Shown in pieces: positions 1-8,298 of a DNA stretch of 64,000 bases. The notes under the pieces are model-generated. The model saw only the letters and a program-made list of their open reading frames with translations, made no database searches and was not told where the DNA came from. The stretch spans positions 3,764 to 67,763 of the forward strand of contig JBCBQC010000026.1 of the NCBI GenBank assembly GCA_039820405.1, in the 5' to 3' direction. How positions within the stretch are numbered: position 1 is the stretch's first letter; every line of letters begins with the position of its first letter. The DNA comes from CALLVY01 sp937899855 (lineage in GTDB: Bacteria > Bacteroidota > Bacteroidia > Chitinophagales > Saprospiraceae). Both the position numbers and the translations under genes were made by a program.

Positions 1-180
1 CGGACTTAGTGTAAGGTCGCCAATAAATATTACCTTTAGGGGGTATGATTCTTGAAAAAATTTTGAAATCTAACTTTTATTTACAATTTTTGTGACCATT
101 GGGTTCTTCGAAGGGGCCCTTGGATTATGCGAGAAAACGGGCTTTTTCCCTTCCGAAAAGGTCAAAAAATAAGCAAACAC

Positions 181-268
181 GGAGAGTTGGCCGAGTGGTC
201 GAAGGCGCACGCCTGGAAAGTGTGTAAACCCCAAAAGGGTTTCAAGGGTTCGAATCCCTTACTCTCCG
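181..268 (+). tRNA. tRNA-Ser (anticodon GGA)
   Basis: The acceptor stem pairs GGAGAGT (181-187) with ACTCTCC (261-267), and the discriminator base is G268. The anticodon stem CACGC/GTGTG encloses the loop CTGGAAA, with anticodon GGA at 215-217, which reads UCC and UCU serine codons. A long variable arm (AAACCC paired with GGGTTT) is diagnostic of a class II tRNA such as tRNA-Ser. The T arm AAGGG-TTCGAAT-CCCTT is intact. The 3' CCA is not encoded. The gene lies just upstream of the exbB operon on the same strand. Confidence 0.96.
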
Positions 269-349
269 CTCTTTTGTACTATCGGAAAAAAGTCTTACTA
301 TTTTTTAACTAATATTACTTTCTCAAACATTCGTAAAACCTTATTGACT

Positions 350-1069
350 ATGCGGAAATTTATAGCACTCTTGCTGGTACTTGGGATTGGCATTTTCTCC
401 GGCGCCACTGAACTTTTAGCGCAGGAAGCTTCCTCCTCCGGCTTCCAGATCCTCAAGGAAAAATTCATTGAAGGAGATTGGCGCTTTATGAGCTTCGTAC
501 TGGTGTGTTTGATCCTTGGCTTGGCCTTCTGCATCGAGCGGATCATCACGCTCAATATTGCCACCACCAACACCGACAAGCTGCTGGCTCGGATCGACGA
601 GAGCCTCAAGGCGGGTGATGTAGATGGCGCCATGGAGGTTTGTAAGTCGACCCAAGGACCCACGGCCAGTGTATTGTACGAAGGCCTCAAGAATGCCCCA
701 GCGGGCCCCGAGGCCGTTGAAAAAGCCATCGTTGCTTACGGTGGGGTACAAATGGGACACCTCGAAAAAGGACTCGTTTGGATTTCGCTCTTTATCGCCA
801 TTGCCCCGATGCTCGGCTTTATGGGTACGGTAATCGGGATGATCCAGGCCTTTGACGACATCCAGAAAGCTGGTGACCTTTCGCCTTCCGTTGTAGCGGG
901 TGGTATCAAGGTAGCCCTGCTGACGACCGTATTCGGTTTGATCTCGGCGATTATCCTGCAAATCTTCTACAATTACATCGTCTCCAAGATTGACGGCATT
1001 GTCAATAAGATGGAGGATGCTTCGATCGCTCTGGTCGACGTGATGGCTACCAATAACGTTTTCAAATAA
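350..1069 (+). CDS. exbB: ExbB/TolQ/MotA-family proton channel subunit
   Basis: This inner-membrane subunit, with ExbD, converts the proton gradient into energy for TonB-dependent outer-membrane transport. The protein has 239 residues. It has a hydrophobic N-terminal segment, a transmembrane helix around residues 45-65 (RFMSFVLVCLILGLAFCIER), a cytoplasmic loop, and two conserved C-terminal helices carrying the family signature (APMLGFMGTVIGMI). The ATG at 350 is preferred over an in-frame TTG at 344. It is the first gene of a four-gene operon, 18 nt before the next gene. It probably serves SusC-type receptors such as the one at 11130. No tonB gene is in the window. A weak promoter (TTTG at 273-276, TATTTTTT at 299-306) precedes it. 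Confidence 0.93.
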   Translation: MRKFIALLLVLGIGIFSGATELLAQEASSSGFQILKEKFIEGDWRFMSFVLVCLILGLAFCIERIITLNIATTNTDKLLARIDESLKAGDVDGAMEVCKSTQGPTASVLYEGLKNAPAGPEAVEKAIVAYGGVQMGHLEKGLVWISLFIAIAPMLGFMGTVIGMIQAFDDIQKAGDLSPSVVAGGIKVALLTTVFGLISAIILQIFYNYIVSKIDGIVNKMEDASIALVDVMATNNVFK

Positions 1070-1087
1070 AAACTCGGAGGAACTAAT

Positions 1088-1558
1088 ATGTATAAATTTT
1101 TAGTACGTAACGGACAGTTGTTGGCCTTCGGGGTCGGAATTCTCTTCACGGTAATCTTCTTGGGAAGCGTGTTGGGAGGTCTGGACAGCTTCAACAGCCT
1201 GGCCGAAGAAGAGCAGTCCACCACCGGGATTTTTGACTTCGGATTGGTGGCGGCCATCGCCCTGGCCATCCTTTGTGTGATCGCGCTGGTTTTGTTCGGT
1301 ATCTACCACATCGTCACCGACTTGAAGAGCGCCCGTCAGGGGCTGATCGGTGCCGGCGCCTTGCTGGTTCTTTTCTTCATCGCTCGCGCCGCTGCACCCG
1401 CAGACACGGGCGATAACATTCAGAAATTGATGCAAGAATTTTCGGTATCGGATGCCGCCAGCCAAAACATCAGCGGTGGCATCGCCTTTACGCTCATCCT
1501 GATGGGATTCGCCGCCGTAGCTTTCATCTTCTCTGAAATTCGTAACTTCTTTAAATAA
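1088..1558 (+). CDS. Small polytopic membrane protein of the exbBD operon
   Basis: A 156-residue protein of unknown function lies between exbB and exbD. It has four hydrophobic segments, roughly residues 10-32, 48-72, 84-100 and 128-150, separated by short polar loops, so it should sit in the inner membrane. An A/G-rich stretch (CTCGGAGGAAC) precedes the ATG at 1088 and looks like a ribosome binding site. It ends 6 nt before exbD, so it is co-transcribed. From memory, similar small membrane genes occur at this position in other Bacteroidota exb operons. A structural or regulatory role in the proton-channel complex is an inference from position only. Confidence 0.8.
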   Translation: MYKFLVRNGQLLAFGVGILFTVIFLGSVLGGLDSFNSLAEEEQSTTGIFDFGLVAAIALAILCVIALVLFGIYHIVTDLKSARQGLIGAGALLVLFFIARAAAPADTGDNIQKLMQEFSVSDAASQNISGGIAFTLILMGFAAVAFIFSEIRNFFK

Positions 1559-1564
1559 TTCGAC

Positions 1565-2122
1565 ATGGCAAGGAAAAGTAGCCGCGATAGGATGAAAAAC
1601 GAGATCAATGCTGGCTCCATGGCCGATATTGCTTTCTTGCTCTTGATCTTCTTTCTCGTCACCACCCAGATCGTGGAAGACAAAGGGATCACCGTAAAAC
1701 TTCCCCCCTGGTCGGAGGAAGAGGTGGACCCCACCCAATTGAAAACCAGAAATGTCTTCTCTGTGCTGGTAAACGCCGATAACCAATTGTTGGTCCGCAA
1801 GGAACCCGCCGAACTAAACGACCTGCGCGAGCGGGCCAAGGAGTTCATCATGAACCCCAAGCGTCGGGAAGACCTGTCGGAGAAACCCACCAAGGCCATT
1901 ATCTCTTTGAAGAACGATCGGGGAACCAATTACGAAACCTACCTCCAGGTCTACAACGAACTCAAGGGCGCCTACGATGAGCTGTGGGAAGAAGAAGCAC
2001 AGCGCAAGTACAATCGCCCCTATTCGGATGCCATGCCCCGACACATGAAGAAAGAAATCAAAGGTAGAATTCCGATGGTACTTTCCGAGGCCGAACCAAC
2101 GACTTTCGGAGAGGAGCAATAA
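1565..2122 (+). CDS. exbD: ExbD/TolR-family biopolymer transport protein (first copy)
   Basis: ExbD is the single-span partner of ExbB and supplies the proton-conducting aspartate. The 185-residue protein has a short basic cytoplasmic N-terminus, then a membrane span with the signature AGSMADIAFLLLIFFLVTT around residues 17-36, including the conserved Asp of MADIAF. A periplasmic domain follows. It is longer than a typical ExbD (about 130-150 residues): residues about 130-185 contain a charged insertion rich in Glu, Arg and Tyr. The next exbD starts 24 nt downstream. Confidence 0.92.
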   Translation: MARKSSRDRMKNEINAGSMADIAFLLLIFFLVTTQIVEDKGITVKLPPWSEEEVDPTQLKTRNVFSVLVNADNQLLVRKEPAELNDLRERAKEFIMNPKRREDLSEKPTKAIISLKNDRGTNYETYLQVYNELKGAYDELWEEEAQRKYNRPYSDAMPRHMKKEIKGRIPMVLSEAEPTTFGEEQ

Positions 2123-2146
2123 CCATTGAATTAAAATCGTAGCATT

Positions 2147-2614
2147 ATGTCAAAATTTCAGAAAAAAAGAGGGGCCTCTTCCCCGGAAGTGTCTACCGCC
2201 TCCCTGCCCGATATCATCTTTATGTTGCTGTTCTTCTTTATGGTGGTAACGGTACTGCGGGACTCCGAGCTCAAGCTCAACGTTCTCACGCCCAGCGCTA
2301 CGCAATTGACGAAGCTACAGGAAAAATCTTTGGTGAACTACCTCTACATCGGTAAGCCCAAGGAAAAGTATCAGGAAACCTACGGCACCTCCCCTCGCTT
2401 GCAGCTGGGAGATAAGTTTGCCACGGTGGCCGATATTCCCCTCTTCCTGGAAAAGCACAAAATCAAGGTGCCGGAAAACAAACGCAACAAGATTACCTCC
2501 TCCCTCCGTGTCGACGGCAAGGTGACGATGGGAATCGTACAAGATGTTAAAATCGCACTACGGAAAGCAAACCAACTAAAAGTAAACTATTCGGCCAAAC
2601 CAAAGGCAGAATAA
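2147..2614 (+). CDS. exbD: ExbD/TolR-family biopolymer transport protein (second copy)
   Basis: This is the second ExbD paralogue of the operon, 155 residues. The N-terminus is basic (KFQKKRGASSPEVST) and is followed by the transmembrane signature ASLPDIIFMLLFFFMVVTV with the conserved Asp in LPDIIF. A periplasmic domain ends in Lys/Arg-rich sequence. Two different ExbD proteins with one ExbB is common in Bacteroidota and suggests a mixed ExbD pair in the channel pore. It is the last gene of the operon and is followed by a strong terminator at 2633. Confidence 0.92.
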   Translation: MSKFQKKRGASSPEVSTASLPDIIFMLLFFFMVVTVLRDSELKLNVLTPSATQLTKLQEKSLVNYLYIGKPKEKYQETYGTSPRLQLGDKFATVADIPLFLEKHKIKVPENKRNKITSSLRVDGKVTMGIVQDVKIALRKANQLKVNYSAKPKAE

Positions 2615-2632
2615 ATTTCCGCAAAATCATTT

Positions 2633-2665
2633 AAAAAGCCGTTCCCTACCGGAACGGCTTTTTTT
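2633..2665 (+). terminator. Rho-independent terminator of the exbBD operon
   Basis: AAAAAGCCGTTCC, loop CTACC, then GGAACGGCTTTTTTT: a stem of about 8 GC-rich pairs plus A-T pairs followed by a T run, 18 nt after the exbD stop. Confidence 0.9.
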
Positions 2666-2679
2666 GTGTGACCCCACAA

Positions 2680-3120
2680 CTAGCGCAAGCGGTCCATCGA
2701 ACGAACCGTCTTTTCATCTTTGCTGATGTAACGCAGGGCCAAGGCCCCAAAAATGGTAAATAAAATCGGGAGGAAAAGCCCCAGCTCGTCCTCGGGTTTG
2801 ACGGCGCCCAAATTTTGGAAATCCTGCATAAATAGAATCAGGGCCAGTACCAGTCCCACCACGTTGGCAATGATGGCCAGTCGTCCGACGAGGAGCTGGT
2901 TTTTGCGGTTGTTGAACAAAAAGATGCTGATCAAAGCCAAAGCTCCCGCCAAACAAAATAAAATGAGCAAAGCGATGTTATCCTGAAGGTTGTACGTCGC
3001 ATCGGCAAAGAGCCCCGAGGCCTGGACGGCGCTGTCCGTACTCGCAAAGGGGAGGGCAAAAAGGCCAAAAGCGGCGGCCGCCGCCAGGAGTAGGAAAACG
3101 CTTTGGATCCGTTGAATCAT
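2680..3120 (-). CDS. DUF4293-family membrane protein
   Basis: The 146-residue protein begins MIQRIQSVFLLLAAAAAFGL, which is the signature start of the Bacteroidota DUF4293 family. Four hydrophobic segments are visible, around residues 5-25, 48-66, 78-98 and 122-138, with charged turns such as NNRKNQ between them. It should be an inner-membrane protein. Its function is not known. It stands alone, convergent with the exbBD operon and divergent from the FAD oxidoreductase at 3177. Confidence 0.85.
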   Translation of the reverse strand: MIQRIQSVFLLLAAAAAFGLFALPFASTDSAVQASGLFADATYNLQDNIALLILFCLAGALALISIFLFNNRKNQLLVGRLAIIANVVGLVLALILFMQDFQNLGAVKPEDELGLFLPILFTIFGALALRYISKDEKTVRSMDRLR

Positions 3121-3149
3121 GAAAAAGTGATTTTTTCTGTGAAATAAAT

Positions 3150-3157
3150 TACTTTCG
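3150..3157 (+). promoter_or_regulatory. Candidate -7 element for the FAD oxidoreductase gene
   Basis: TACTTTCG followed by CAAATA matches the Bacteroidota -7 consensus TAnnTTTG at seven of eight positions and lies 20 nt before the ATG at 3177. No clear TTTG element is seen at the expected upstream spacing. Confidence 0.35.
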
Positions 3158-3176
3158 CAAATATAGCAAACTTATC

Positions 3177-4328
3177 ATGTCAGCCAGCCGCAGTCCCCAA
3201 CTCAGCTACTGGGAAAGAAACCAGTACTTTCAGGACCTCGACGTACTCATCGTCGGGGCTGGGATCGTGGGCCTCAACGCCGCCCTCCACCTGCACGACC
3301 GCTGGCCCCAACTGCGCATCGCCATCTGGGAACGCGGCCCCCTACCCGCCGGCGCCAGTAGTCGCAATGCGGGCTTCGCCTGCTTCGGCAGCGTCACCGA
3401 ACTGCTCGATGACCTCCAGCGGCATTCCGAGGAGGAAGTCCTCCAACTCCTCGAACGCCGCTGGCGCGGCTTGCTCCGACTCCGCCAAATCCTGGGGGAT
3501 CAAATCTTGGACTACCGCGAGTGGGGGGGCTACGAAATCTTTCGCCCCGGCGAGGAAGAAAGCTATCGGGCCTGTTGTGACCAGCTGGCCTCCCTCAACC
3601 GCCAGATTGCCCCCATCGTGGGCCAGCGCGCGGTGTACCAGCGCGCCGACGAGCGCATCGCGGACTTTGGTTTTGCCGGAGTCCAGCACCTGATCGTCAA
3701 TCGCGCCGAAGGGCAGATTGATACCGGTGCTATGATGCGGGGCCTCATCGAGCTGGTACGTTCCCGGGGGATCGCCCTTCTCAATGGGCTGGGCCTGAGT
3801 CACTGGGAGCGCGAAGGCAGCGCCTGGCGCGCGGTGGCCGACAATGGCTGGGAGCTGCGGACCCAAAAGCTACTCCTGGCCACCAATGGCTTTGCACCGC
3901 AGCTGATCCCCGAATTGGAACTCGCTCCAGCACGCAACCAAGTACTCATCACCGACCCGATTCCGGGACTGCCCGTGAAAGGCTGTTTTCATTACGATCG
4001 GGGTTATTTTTACTTTCGGAACATTCACTCCCGCCTCTTGCTGGGCGGGGGCCGACACCTCGCCCGCTCCGCCGAACAAACCGATGCCTTCGGTACGAGC
4101 TCTTTGGTACGGGAAGCCCTCCTGCGCCTGCTCCGCGAGGTGATCCTGCCCGACCGCGAAGTGGGCATTGCTCAGTGGTGGAGTGGTATCCTCGGCCTGG
4201 GGGAGCAAAAACTGCCCATCGTGCGGGAGCTCGCTCCCGGCCTGGTCGTGGCGGTGCGGCTGGGAGGAATGGGGGTGGCCATCGGTAGCCTGGTCGGACA
4301 GGAAGCGGCCGACTTGATCGCTCCCTGA
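3177..4328 (+). CDS. FAD-dependent oxidoreductase (DAO family)
   Basis: This 383-residue soluble flavoenzyme belongs to the D-amino-acid-oxidase-like family. The Rossmann dinucleotide-binding motif VLIVGAGIVGLNAALHL lies at about residues 23-39, followed by an acidic residue ending the second strand (AIWERG) and the SSRNAGF motif typical of FAD-contacting segments. The C-terminal FAD-cap segment contains WSGILGLGEQKLPIV and GGMGVAIGSLVGQEAA. The family oxidises the C-N bond of amines or amino acids. The substrate cannot be told from sequence. There is no signal peptide. The OstA-like gene starts 25 nt downstream on the same strand, so the two may be co-transcribed without a functional link. 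Confidence 0.87.
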   Translation: MSASRSPQLSYWERNQYFQDLDVLIVGAGIVGLNAALHLHDRWPQLRIAIWERGPLPAGASSRNAGFACFGSVTELLDDLQRHSEEEVLQLLERRWRGLLRLRQILGDQILDYREWGGYEIFRPGEEESYRACCDQLASLNRQIAPIVGQRAVYQRADERIADFGFAGVQHLIVNRAEGQIDTGAMMRGLIELVRSRGIALLNGLGLSHWEREGSAWRAVADNGWELRTQKLLLATNGFAPQLIPELELAPARNQVLITDPIPGLPVKGCFHYDRGYFYFRNIHSRLLLGGGRHLARSAEQTDAFGTSSLVREALLRLLREVILPDREVGIAQWWSGILGLGEQKLPIVRELAPGLVVAVRLGGMGVAIGSLVGQEAADLIAP

Positions 4329-4353
4329 GCGGATTCGTTTACAAAACTCGATC

Positions 4354-6618
4354 ATGGTAGCAATGAAGCGTAGCATATGGACAAATTATTGGCTGGGTCT
4401 ACTTTGGCTGCTGGTCCCGCTGGGGGCAATGGCACAGGACAGCCCAAGCGAACCTGCCGACACCAGCGAACAGGAACGCGTGGTCGTCGATCACGCGGAC
4501 TTGGGGGAATACCTCCAGGAGGGAGAACGCTTGATCCAAATGTTGATGAAGCAAGACCGTCAGGTGGAGCTGCGGCAGGGCGATGCTTTTATGTACTGCG
4601 ATACGGCCATCATCGAAGAAAACGACGTGGTAGCCTACGGCAACGTCATCATCCAACAGGGCGATTCCCTCAACGTCTTTGCCGACTCCGTCGTCTACCT
4701 GGGGGATTCCCGGACTGCGGATCTTTTTGGGGATGTGATCCTCGAAACCAACGAACAACGGTTGTTTACCAACGAGCTCAATTATCAGCTCGATACCAAA
4801 ACGGCCACTTACTTTAGCGGGGCCCTGCTCGCCAACGAACAAACCCAGCTGACGAGCAAACGCGGGTACTACTACGTCGACGAAAAAACGGCCTACTTTA
4901 AGGACAGCGTCGTGGTGATCGATGAAGAATTTAGCCTCCAGGCCGATACCCTCCAGTTTAATACCGAAAGCAAGGTAGCTACCTTTCTGGGGCCTACCCT
5001 GATCCGACAGGACTCCGCGATGATTTACTGCGAGGCGGGGTACTACGATACGGCCAATCGAACGGCGGAATTTCGGGAAAATGCACAGTACGTCAAAGGC
5101 GAGCAGGAGGCGACGGCTTTGGTCATCCGCTACGATGGCGACCGGGAAGAGGTAACCCTCTCCGGGGAGGCCCGTTTTGTGGAGGGTACCAAGAATGCCT
5201 CCGCCGATACCATCCTCTACAACGACGGCAACGACCTAACCGTCCTCCGAGGCAATGCCGTGTACCGCGACGAGGGCCAACTGCTGGAGTCGGATCGCAT
5301 TGTGTACAATACGGCGGAAGAATCCTTTCAAACCGAGGGGCGTTCTCGCATCTACGACGAGGCCCAAATCCTGGAGGCCGACCAGATCGACTTCGATACC
5401 GAATCGGAAATCGGGATCGCTACGGGCAATGTATACTGGGTGGATACGGTAGAGCAGGTGAGCATCCGCTGCGAAAATGCAAATTACAATAAGGCCAACG
5501 ATTACCTCAAGGCCACCGGCGGCCGTCCCTTGATGACCTCTTTGGTAGATGGGGATACGCTTTACCTCTCCGCCGATACCTTGATTTCCTACCGTGTCGA
5601 TCCGGTCGTCGATACGATCTTGACCGTGGACAGTCTGAGTCTGGTCGACAGCCTGAGCGTGACCGACTCCCTGGTTACTGCCGATCCCTTGCCCGGTGAT
5701 GACGAGGTTGTGGTACCACTACCGGATACGCTTCTGCGTCAGAACCGTCCCAAGTTTTTGCAAAAAGCCCTCGATTCATCACCGCTGCCCGACTCCAGTA
5801 CCTTGCTCAAGCCCCTCCCGGACAGCTTGCTACTCGTGGATAGCCTGCGGGCGCCGGCTGATTCGCTGTTCCGCGTGGATAGCTTGCGCAGTCCCGAACG
5901 CGACAGCAGTACGGCCCGGAATTTACTGGCCCAACGCAACGTCAAGATTTACAAAAGCGACCTCCAGGCCGTTTGTGACTCCTTGGTCTACTCGACGGTC
6001 GACTCCCTCTTTGAGTTTTACGGAGATCCGGTCATTTGGTCGGACACCTCCCAATTTGATGCGGACACCATCCACATGCAACTGGCCAATGATCAAATCG
6101 ATCGCATTTATTTGTACCAGGATGCCTTCATCCTCAATTCCCCCGACGAGCTGTTTTTCAATCAGATCAAGGGGCGGGACATTGTGGCTTACTTTGTAGA
6201 CGGTGAAGTCCGGCGGGTAAAGGTGGATGGCAATGCCGAATCGGTGTACTACGCCCTGGATGAGGCCAAGGCTTACGTGGCGGCCAACAAGACGGTATGC
6301 AGTGAGATGATGTTGTTTTTTGGGAACAACGAGATTGAGAAAATCAACTTTTTCCGGCAACCCACTGCGGAGATGCAGCCCATGGATCAGGCCAATCACG
6401 ATGCCCTGCGGCTGCCCGGTTTTGACTGGCAGGTGGCGCGTCGCCCCCAGTCGGTGGCTGATTTGCTACGGATAACGGACGTGGTGAGTAGTGAGACGGG
6501 CTTGGAGGGGGAAGAGGCTACGGAAAATGGTGGGGAGGATGCTGGGGAAGGGGAGGAGTCCGAAATGCCGCAGCCGGCGGACGGGGGAGAAAGCAATTCG
6601 GCGGAGGGGGAGAATTAG
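4354..6618 (+). CDS. OstA/LptA-like LPS-transport protein with DSL-repeat linker
   Basis: The 754-residue protein has a signal peptide ending GAMAQ near residue 28 and a long array of beta strands of the OstA/LptA type. Repeating patterns such as GNVIIQQGDSLNVFADS and GDVILETNEQRLFTN are seen through about residue 405. LptA-type proteins bridge the periplasm and carry lipopolysaccharide to the outer membrane. Residues about 418-535 form a low-complexity linker of Val-Asp-Ser-Leu-like repeats. A second OstA-like region follows (about 535-700). The C-terminus (about 718-754) is a Glu/Gly-rich acidic tail. An ATG at 4363 would shorten the signal peptide by three residues and is also acceptable. 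From memory, Bacteroidota OstA-like proteins share this size class and the C-terminal MDQANHDALRLPGFDWQ-type segment. Confidence 0.85.
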   Translation: MVAMKRSIWTNYWLGLLWLLVPLGAMAQDSPSEPADTSEQERVVVDHADLGEYLQEGERLIQMLMKQDRQVELRQGDAFMYCDTAIIEENDVVAYGNVIIQQGDSLNVFADSVVYLGDSRTADLFGDVILETNEQRLFTNELNYQLDTKTATYFSGALLANEQTQLTSKRGYYYVDEKTAYFKDSVVVIDEEFSLQADTLQFNTESKVATFLGPTLIRQDSAMIYCEAGYYDTANRTAEFRENAQYVKGEQEATALVIRYDGDREEVTLSGEARFVEGTKNASADTILYNDGNDLTVLRGNAVYRDEGQLLESDRIVYNTAEESFQTEGRSRIYDEAQILEADQIDFDTESEIGIATGNVYWVDTVEQVSIRCENANYNKANDYLKATGGRPLMTSLVDGDTLYLSADTLISYRVDPVVDTILTVDSLSLVDSLSVTDSLVTADPLPGDDEVVVPLPDTLLRQNRPKFLQKALDSSPLPDSSTLLKPLPDSLLLVDSLRAPADSLFRVDSLRSPERDSSTARNLLAQRNVKIYKSDLQAVCDSLVYSTVDSLFEFYGDPVIWSDTSQFDADTIHMQLANDQIDRIYLYQDAFILNSPDELFFNQIKGRDIVAYFVDGEVRRVKVDGNAESVYYALDEAKAYVAANKTVCSEMMLFFGNNEIEKINFFRQPTAEMQPMDQANHDALRLPGFDWQVARRPQSVADLLRITDVVSSETGLEGEEATENGGEDAGEGEESEMPQPADGGESNSAEGEN

Positions 6619-6640
6619 AATTTCTTTTTAATTTTGTACC

Positions 6641-7399
6641 ATGTTACGGAGATTTTGCGCTTTACTGTTGGCGGTGCTGGCCCTGACTATGGTCCGGGCA
6701 GCTGATCCTCCCGAGGACTTGCAACTTGCCAATGCTGCTTACCGATCGGGAAAATACGCCGAGGCAATCACCGGCTATCGCTCCCTGCTCTCCGCCGGCT
6801 ACCGCTCCGCCGACTTGTACTACAACCTGGGCAGTAGCTATCTTAAAAACCGCGAATTGGGGCCCGCTATTTTGTACCTCGAACGCGCTCGACTGCTCGC
6901 CCCCAGCGACCCCGATATCCAACACAACTTGGAACTGGCCCGGCAGCAACTGACGGATGACATCAGCGAGGTACCGTCTTTTTTTCTCTCTCGCTGGTGG
7001 GAACAATGGGCGCTAGCGGCTTCGGCTACTTTTTGGAGTGTACTGGGGCTTTTGCTGGTCTGGTTGGGACTGGCCGGCCTGGGGCTCTGGCAAATCGGCC
7101 GAGAACGAGCCTGGCGCAAAAAGGGCTTTTTGTGGGGCTTGCCCTTATTGCTCCTGGGGATTGTACCCTTGCTGCTGGGTTTTAGTCGGGTCCAAATGAT
7201 CGAGGATTCTCCCTTTGCCATCATTCAGGCGGCCAAAACCACCCTTTACACGGCTCCCGATACGGCCAGTGAGGCCCTTTTCCCCCTCCACGAAGGCACC
7301 AAGGTCGCCCTGCTGGATCGCATTGGGGAATGGTATAAGGTACGCCTGCTCAACGGCGATCAGGGATGGCTTTCCCGCGAACACCTCCTTCAGATCTAG
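6641..7399 (+). CDS. batE: BatE-like TPR and SH3 domain protein
   Basis: The 252-residue membrane protein has a signal peptide (MLRRFCALLLAVLALTMVRA) and two TPR units at about residues 25-95 (ANAAYRSGKYAEAITGYRSL; DLYYNLGSSYLKNRELGPAI). Two transmembrane helices follow at about 128-152 and 167-187. A C-terminal SH3b domain spans 195-252 (AIIQAAKTTLYTAPD to GDQGWLSREHLL). This order matches BatE of the Bacteroidota Bat (aerotolerance-associated) locus. batA-D are not adjacent, so the symbol rests on architecture alone. It starts 22 nt after the OstA-like gene and is probably co-transcribed. Confidence 0.82.
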   Translation: MLRRFCALLLAVLALTMVRAADPPEDLQLANAAYRSGKYAEAITGYRSLLSAGYRSADLYYNLGSSYLKNRELGPAILYLERARLLAPSDPDIQHNLELARQQLTDDISEVPSFFLSRWWEQWALAASATFWSVLGLLLVWLGLAGLGLWQIGRERAWRKKGFLWGLPLLLLGIVPLLLGFSRVQMIEDSPFAIIQAAKTTLYTAPDTASEALFPLHEGTKVALLDRIGEWYKVRLLNGDQGWLSREHLLQI

Positions 7400-7515
7400 C
7401 TCCCGCACTGTTTTTTTAAGTTTTTTGACGCTTTTTCAGCTTTGGTGACAGGAATAGGCAATGTTTTTGATTGGAAAATCATAATCACTACCCCCGCCAT
7501 CAAAACCCTAAGCCG

Positions 7516-8172
7516 ATGACCAACCGCCAAGAATTTAACCGCTTTTTGTGGGAAGCCCTGTATCCAGAAAACTACGTATGGCTCAACCCCAGTATCCCGC
7601 TAGATCGTGACGATAGCATCCCGGAGATTTTACTTCCCGCCAAGTCGGTGGAGGGCTTGCTGCGACGCATGCGGAAGGAGGGGAGTGGGGGCGCCTGTCG
7701 GGCTTCCTTCCGTTTCCACGCTACGGCGGCGGTTTTTGATTTTTCCTCCTGGACTTATTCCATCAATTTTGTGCACAAAATGGTGAGTCACAACCTTTTC
7801 TTTCTCTCGGAGGAGGAGGTCCTGGCCCGTCGGGTAAGGCAACGCTCCGGGCGTAACCTCCCTTGTCTGGAGCACTTGCTGGAGTACGGGGTACTGCGCA
7901 GTTTCCTGCTGCGGCAGGGGGTGAGCGAGACGGATTTTCGCTATTTCAAGGATTTTCACATCCTGGTACAGGAAGACCTCATTGAGTTTTTCAACGATAA
8001 GTACGGAACGAGCTTTCGCGACATGTACGACCTGACGGAATACCGGCCGGTAGCGCAGCGGCAGATCATCCAACGGCTCAAAGAATTGCCACTCAACCGT
8101 TTGACCCGGACGATGCGGATTCACTGGCACAACTTCCTGGGGCATCTGCGACGAGAGGCTCGGATGATTTAA
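7516..8172 (+). CDS. Conserved hypothetical protein
   Basis: The 218-residue protein is not recognised. No signal peptide or membrane segment is seen. It is rich in aromatic and basic residues, with likely helices such as RQIIQRLKELPLNRLTRTMR near the C-terminus and alternating strands in the middle, so it looks like a soluble cytoplasmic protein. The ATG at 7516 (MTNRQEFNRFLWEALYPENY) is chosen over an in-frame TTG at 7471. The base composition matches its neighbours and a clear terminator follows, so it is a real gene. Confidence 0.75.
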   Translation: MTNRQEFNRFLWEALYPENYVWLNPSIPLDRDDSIPEILLPAKSVEGLLRRMRKEGSGGACRASFRFHATAAVFDFSSWTYSINFVHKMVSHNLFFLSEEEVLARRVRQRSGRNLPCLEHLLEYGVLRSFLLRQGVSETDFRYFKDFHILVQEDLIEFFNDKYGTSFRDMYDLTEYRPVAQRQIIQRLKELPLNRLTRTMRIHWHNFLGHLRREARMI

Positions 8173-8177
8173 GAAAA

Positions 8178-8213
8178 AAAGGCTTACCAGTAATAACTGG
8201 TAAGCCTTTTTTT
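8178..8213 (+). terminator. Rho-independent terminator
   Basis: AGGCTTACCAGT, loop AATA, ACTGGTAAGCCT, then seven T. The perfect 12-bp stem sits 6 nt after the stop at 8172. It converges on the rpmA terminator. Confidence 0.92.
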
Positions 8214-8226
8214 ATAATTAATTTTT

Positions 8227-8260
8227 TGAAAAAAAGCCCCACCCGGGCGGACAGGGCTTA
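8227..8260 (-). terminator. Rho-independent terminator of rplU-rpmA
   Basis: Read on the minus strand, AAGCCC (8254-8259) pairs with GGGGCTT (8234-8240) around a GC-rich loop, followed by a T run (8229-8233). It lies about 40 nt downstream of the rpmA stop. Confidence 0.75.
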
Positions 8261-8298
8261 ACAACAAAAAATATAAAGCTATGAAAACTAAAACATCT

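Noticed and set aside
127..312. 61-codon plus-strand frame
   Set aside because: It runs straight through the tRNA-Ser gene and has no protein-like features.
5620..5910. Short tandem DNA repeats that could suggest a CRISPR or satellite
   Set aside because: They are in-frame and encode the DSL-rich linker of the OstA-like protein.
6629..6636. TAATTTTG, a perfect -7 element just before the BatE-like gene
   Set aside because: It is only 5 nt from the ATG, so transcription would start inside the gene. It probably arises by chance in an AT-rich spacer.
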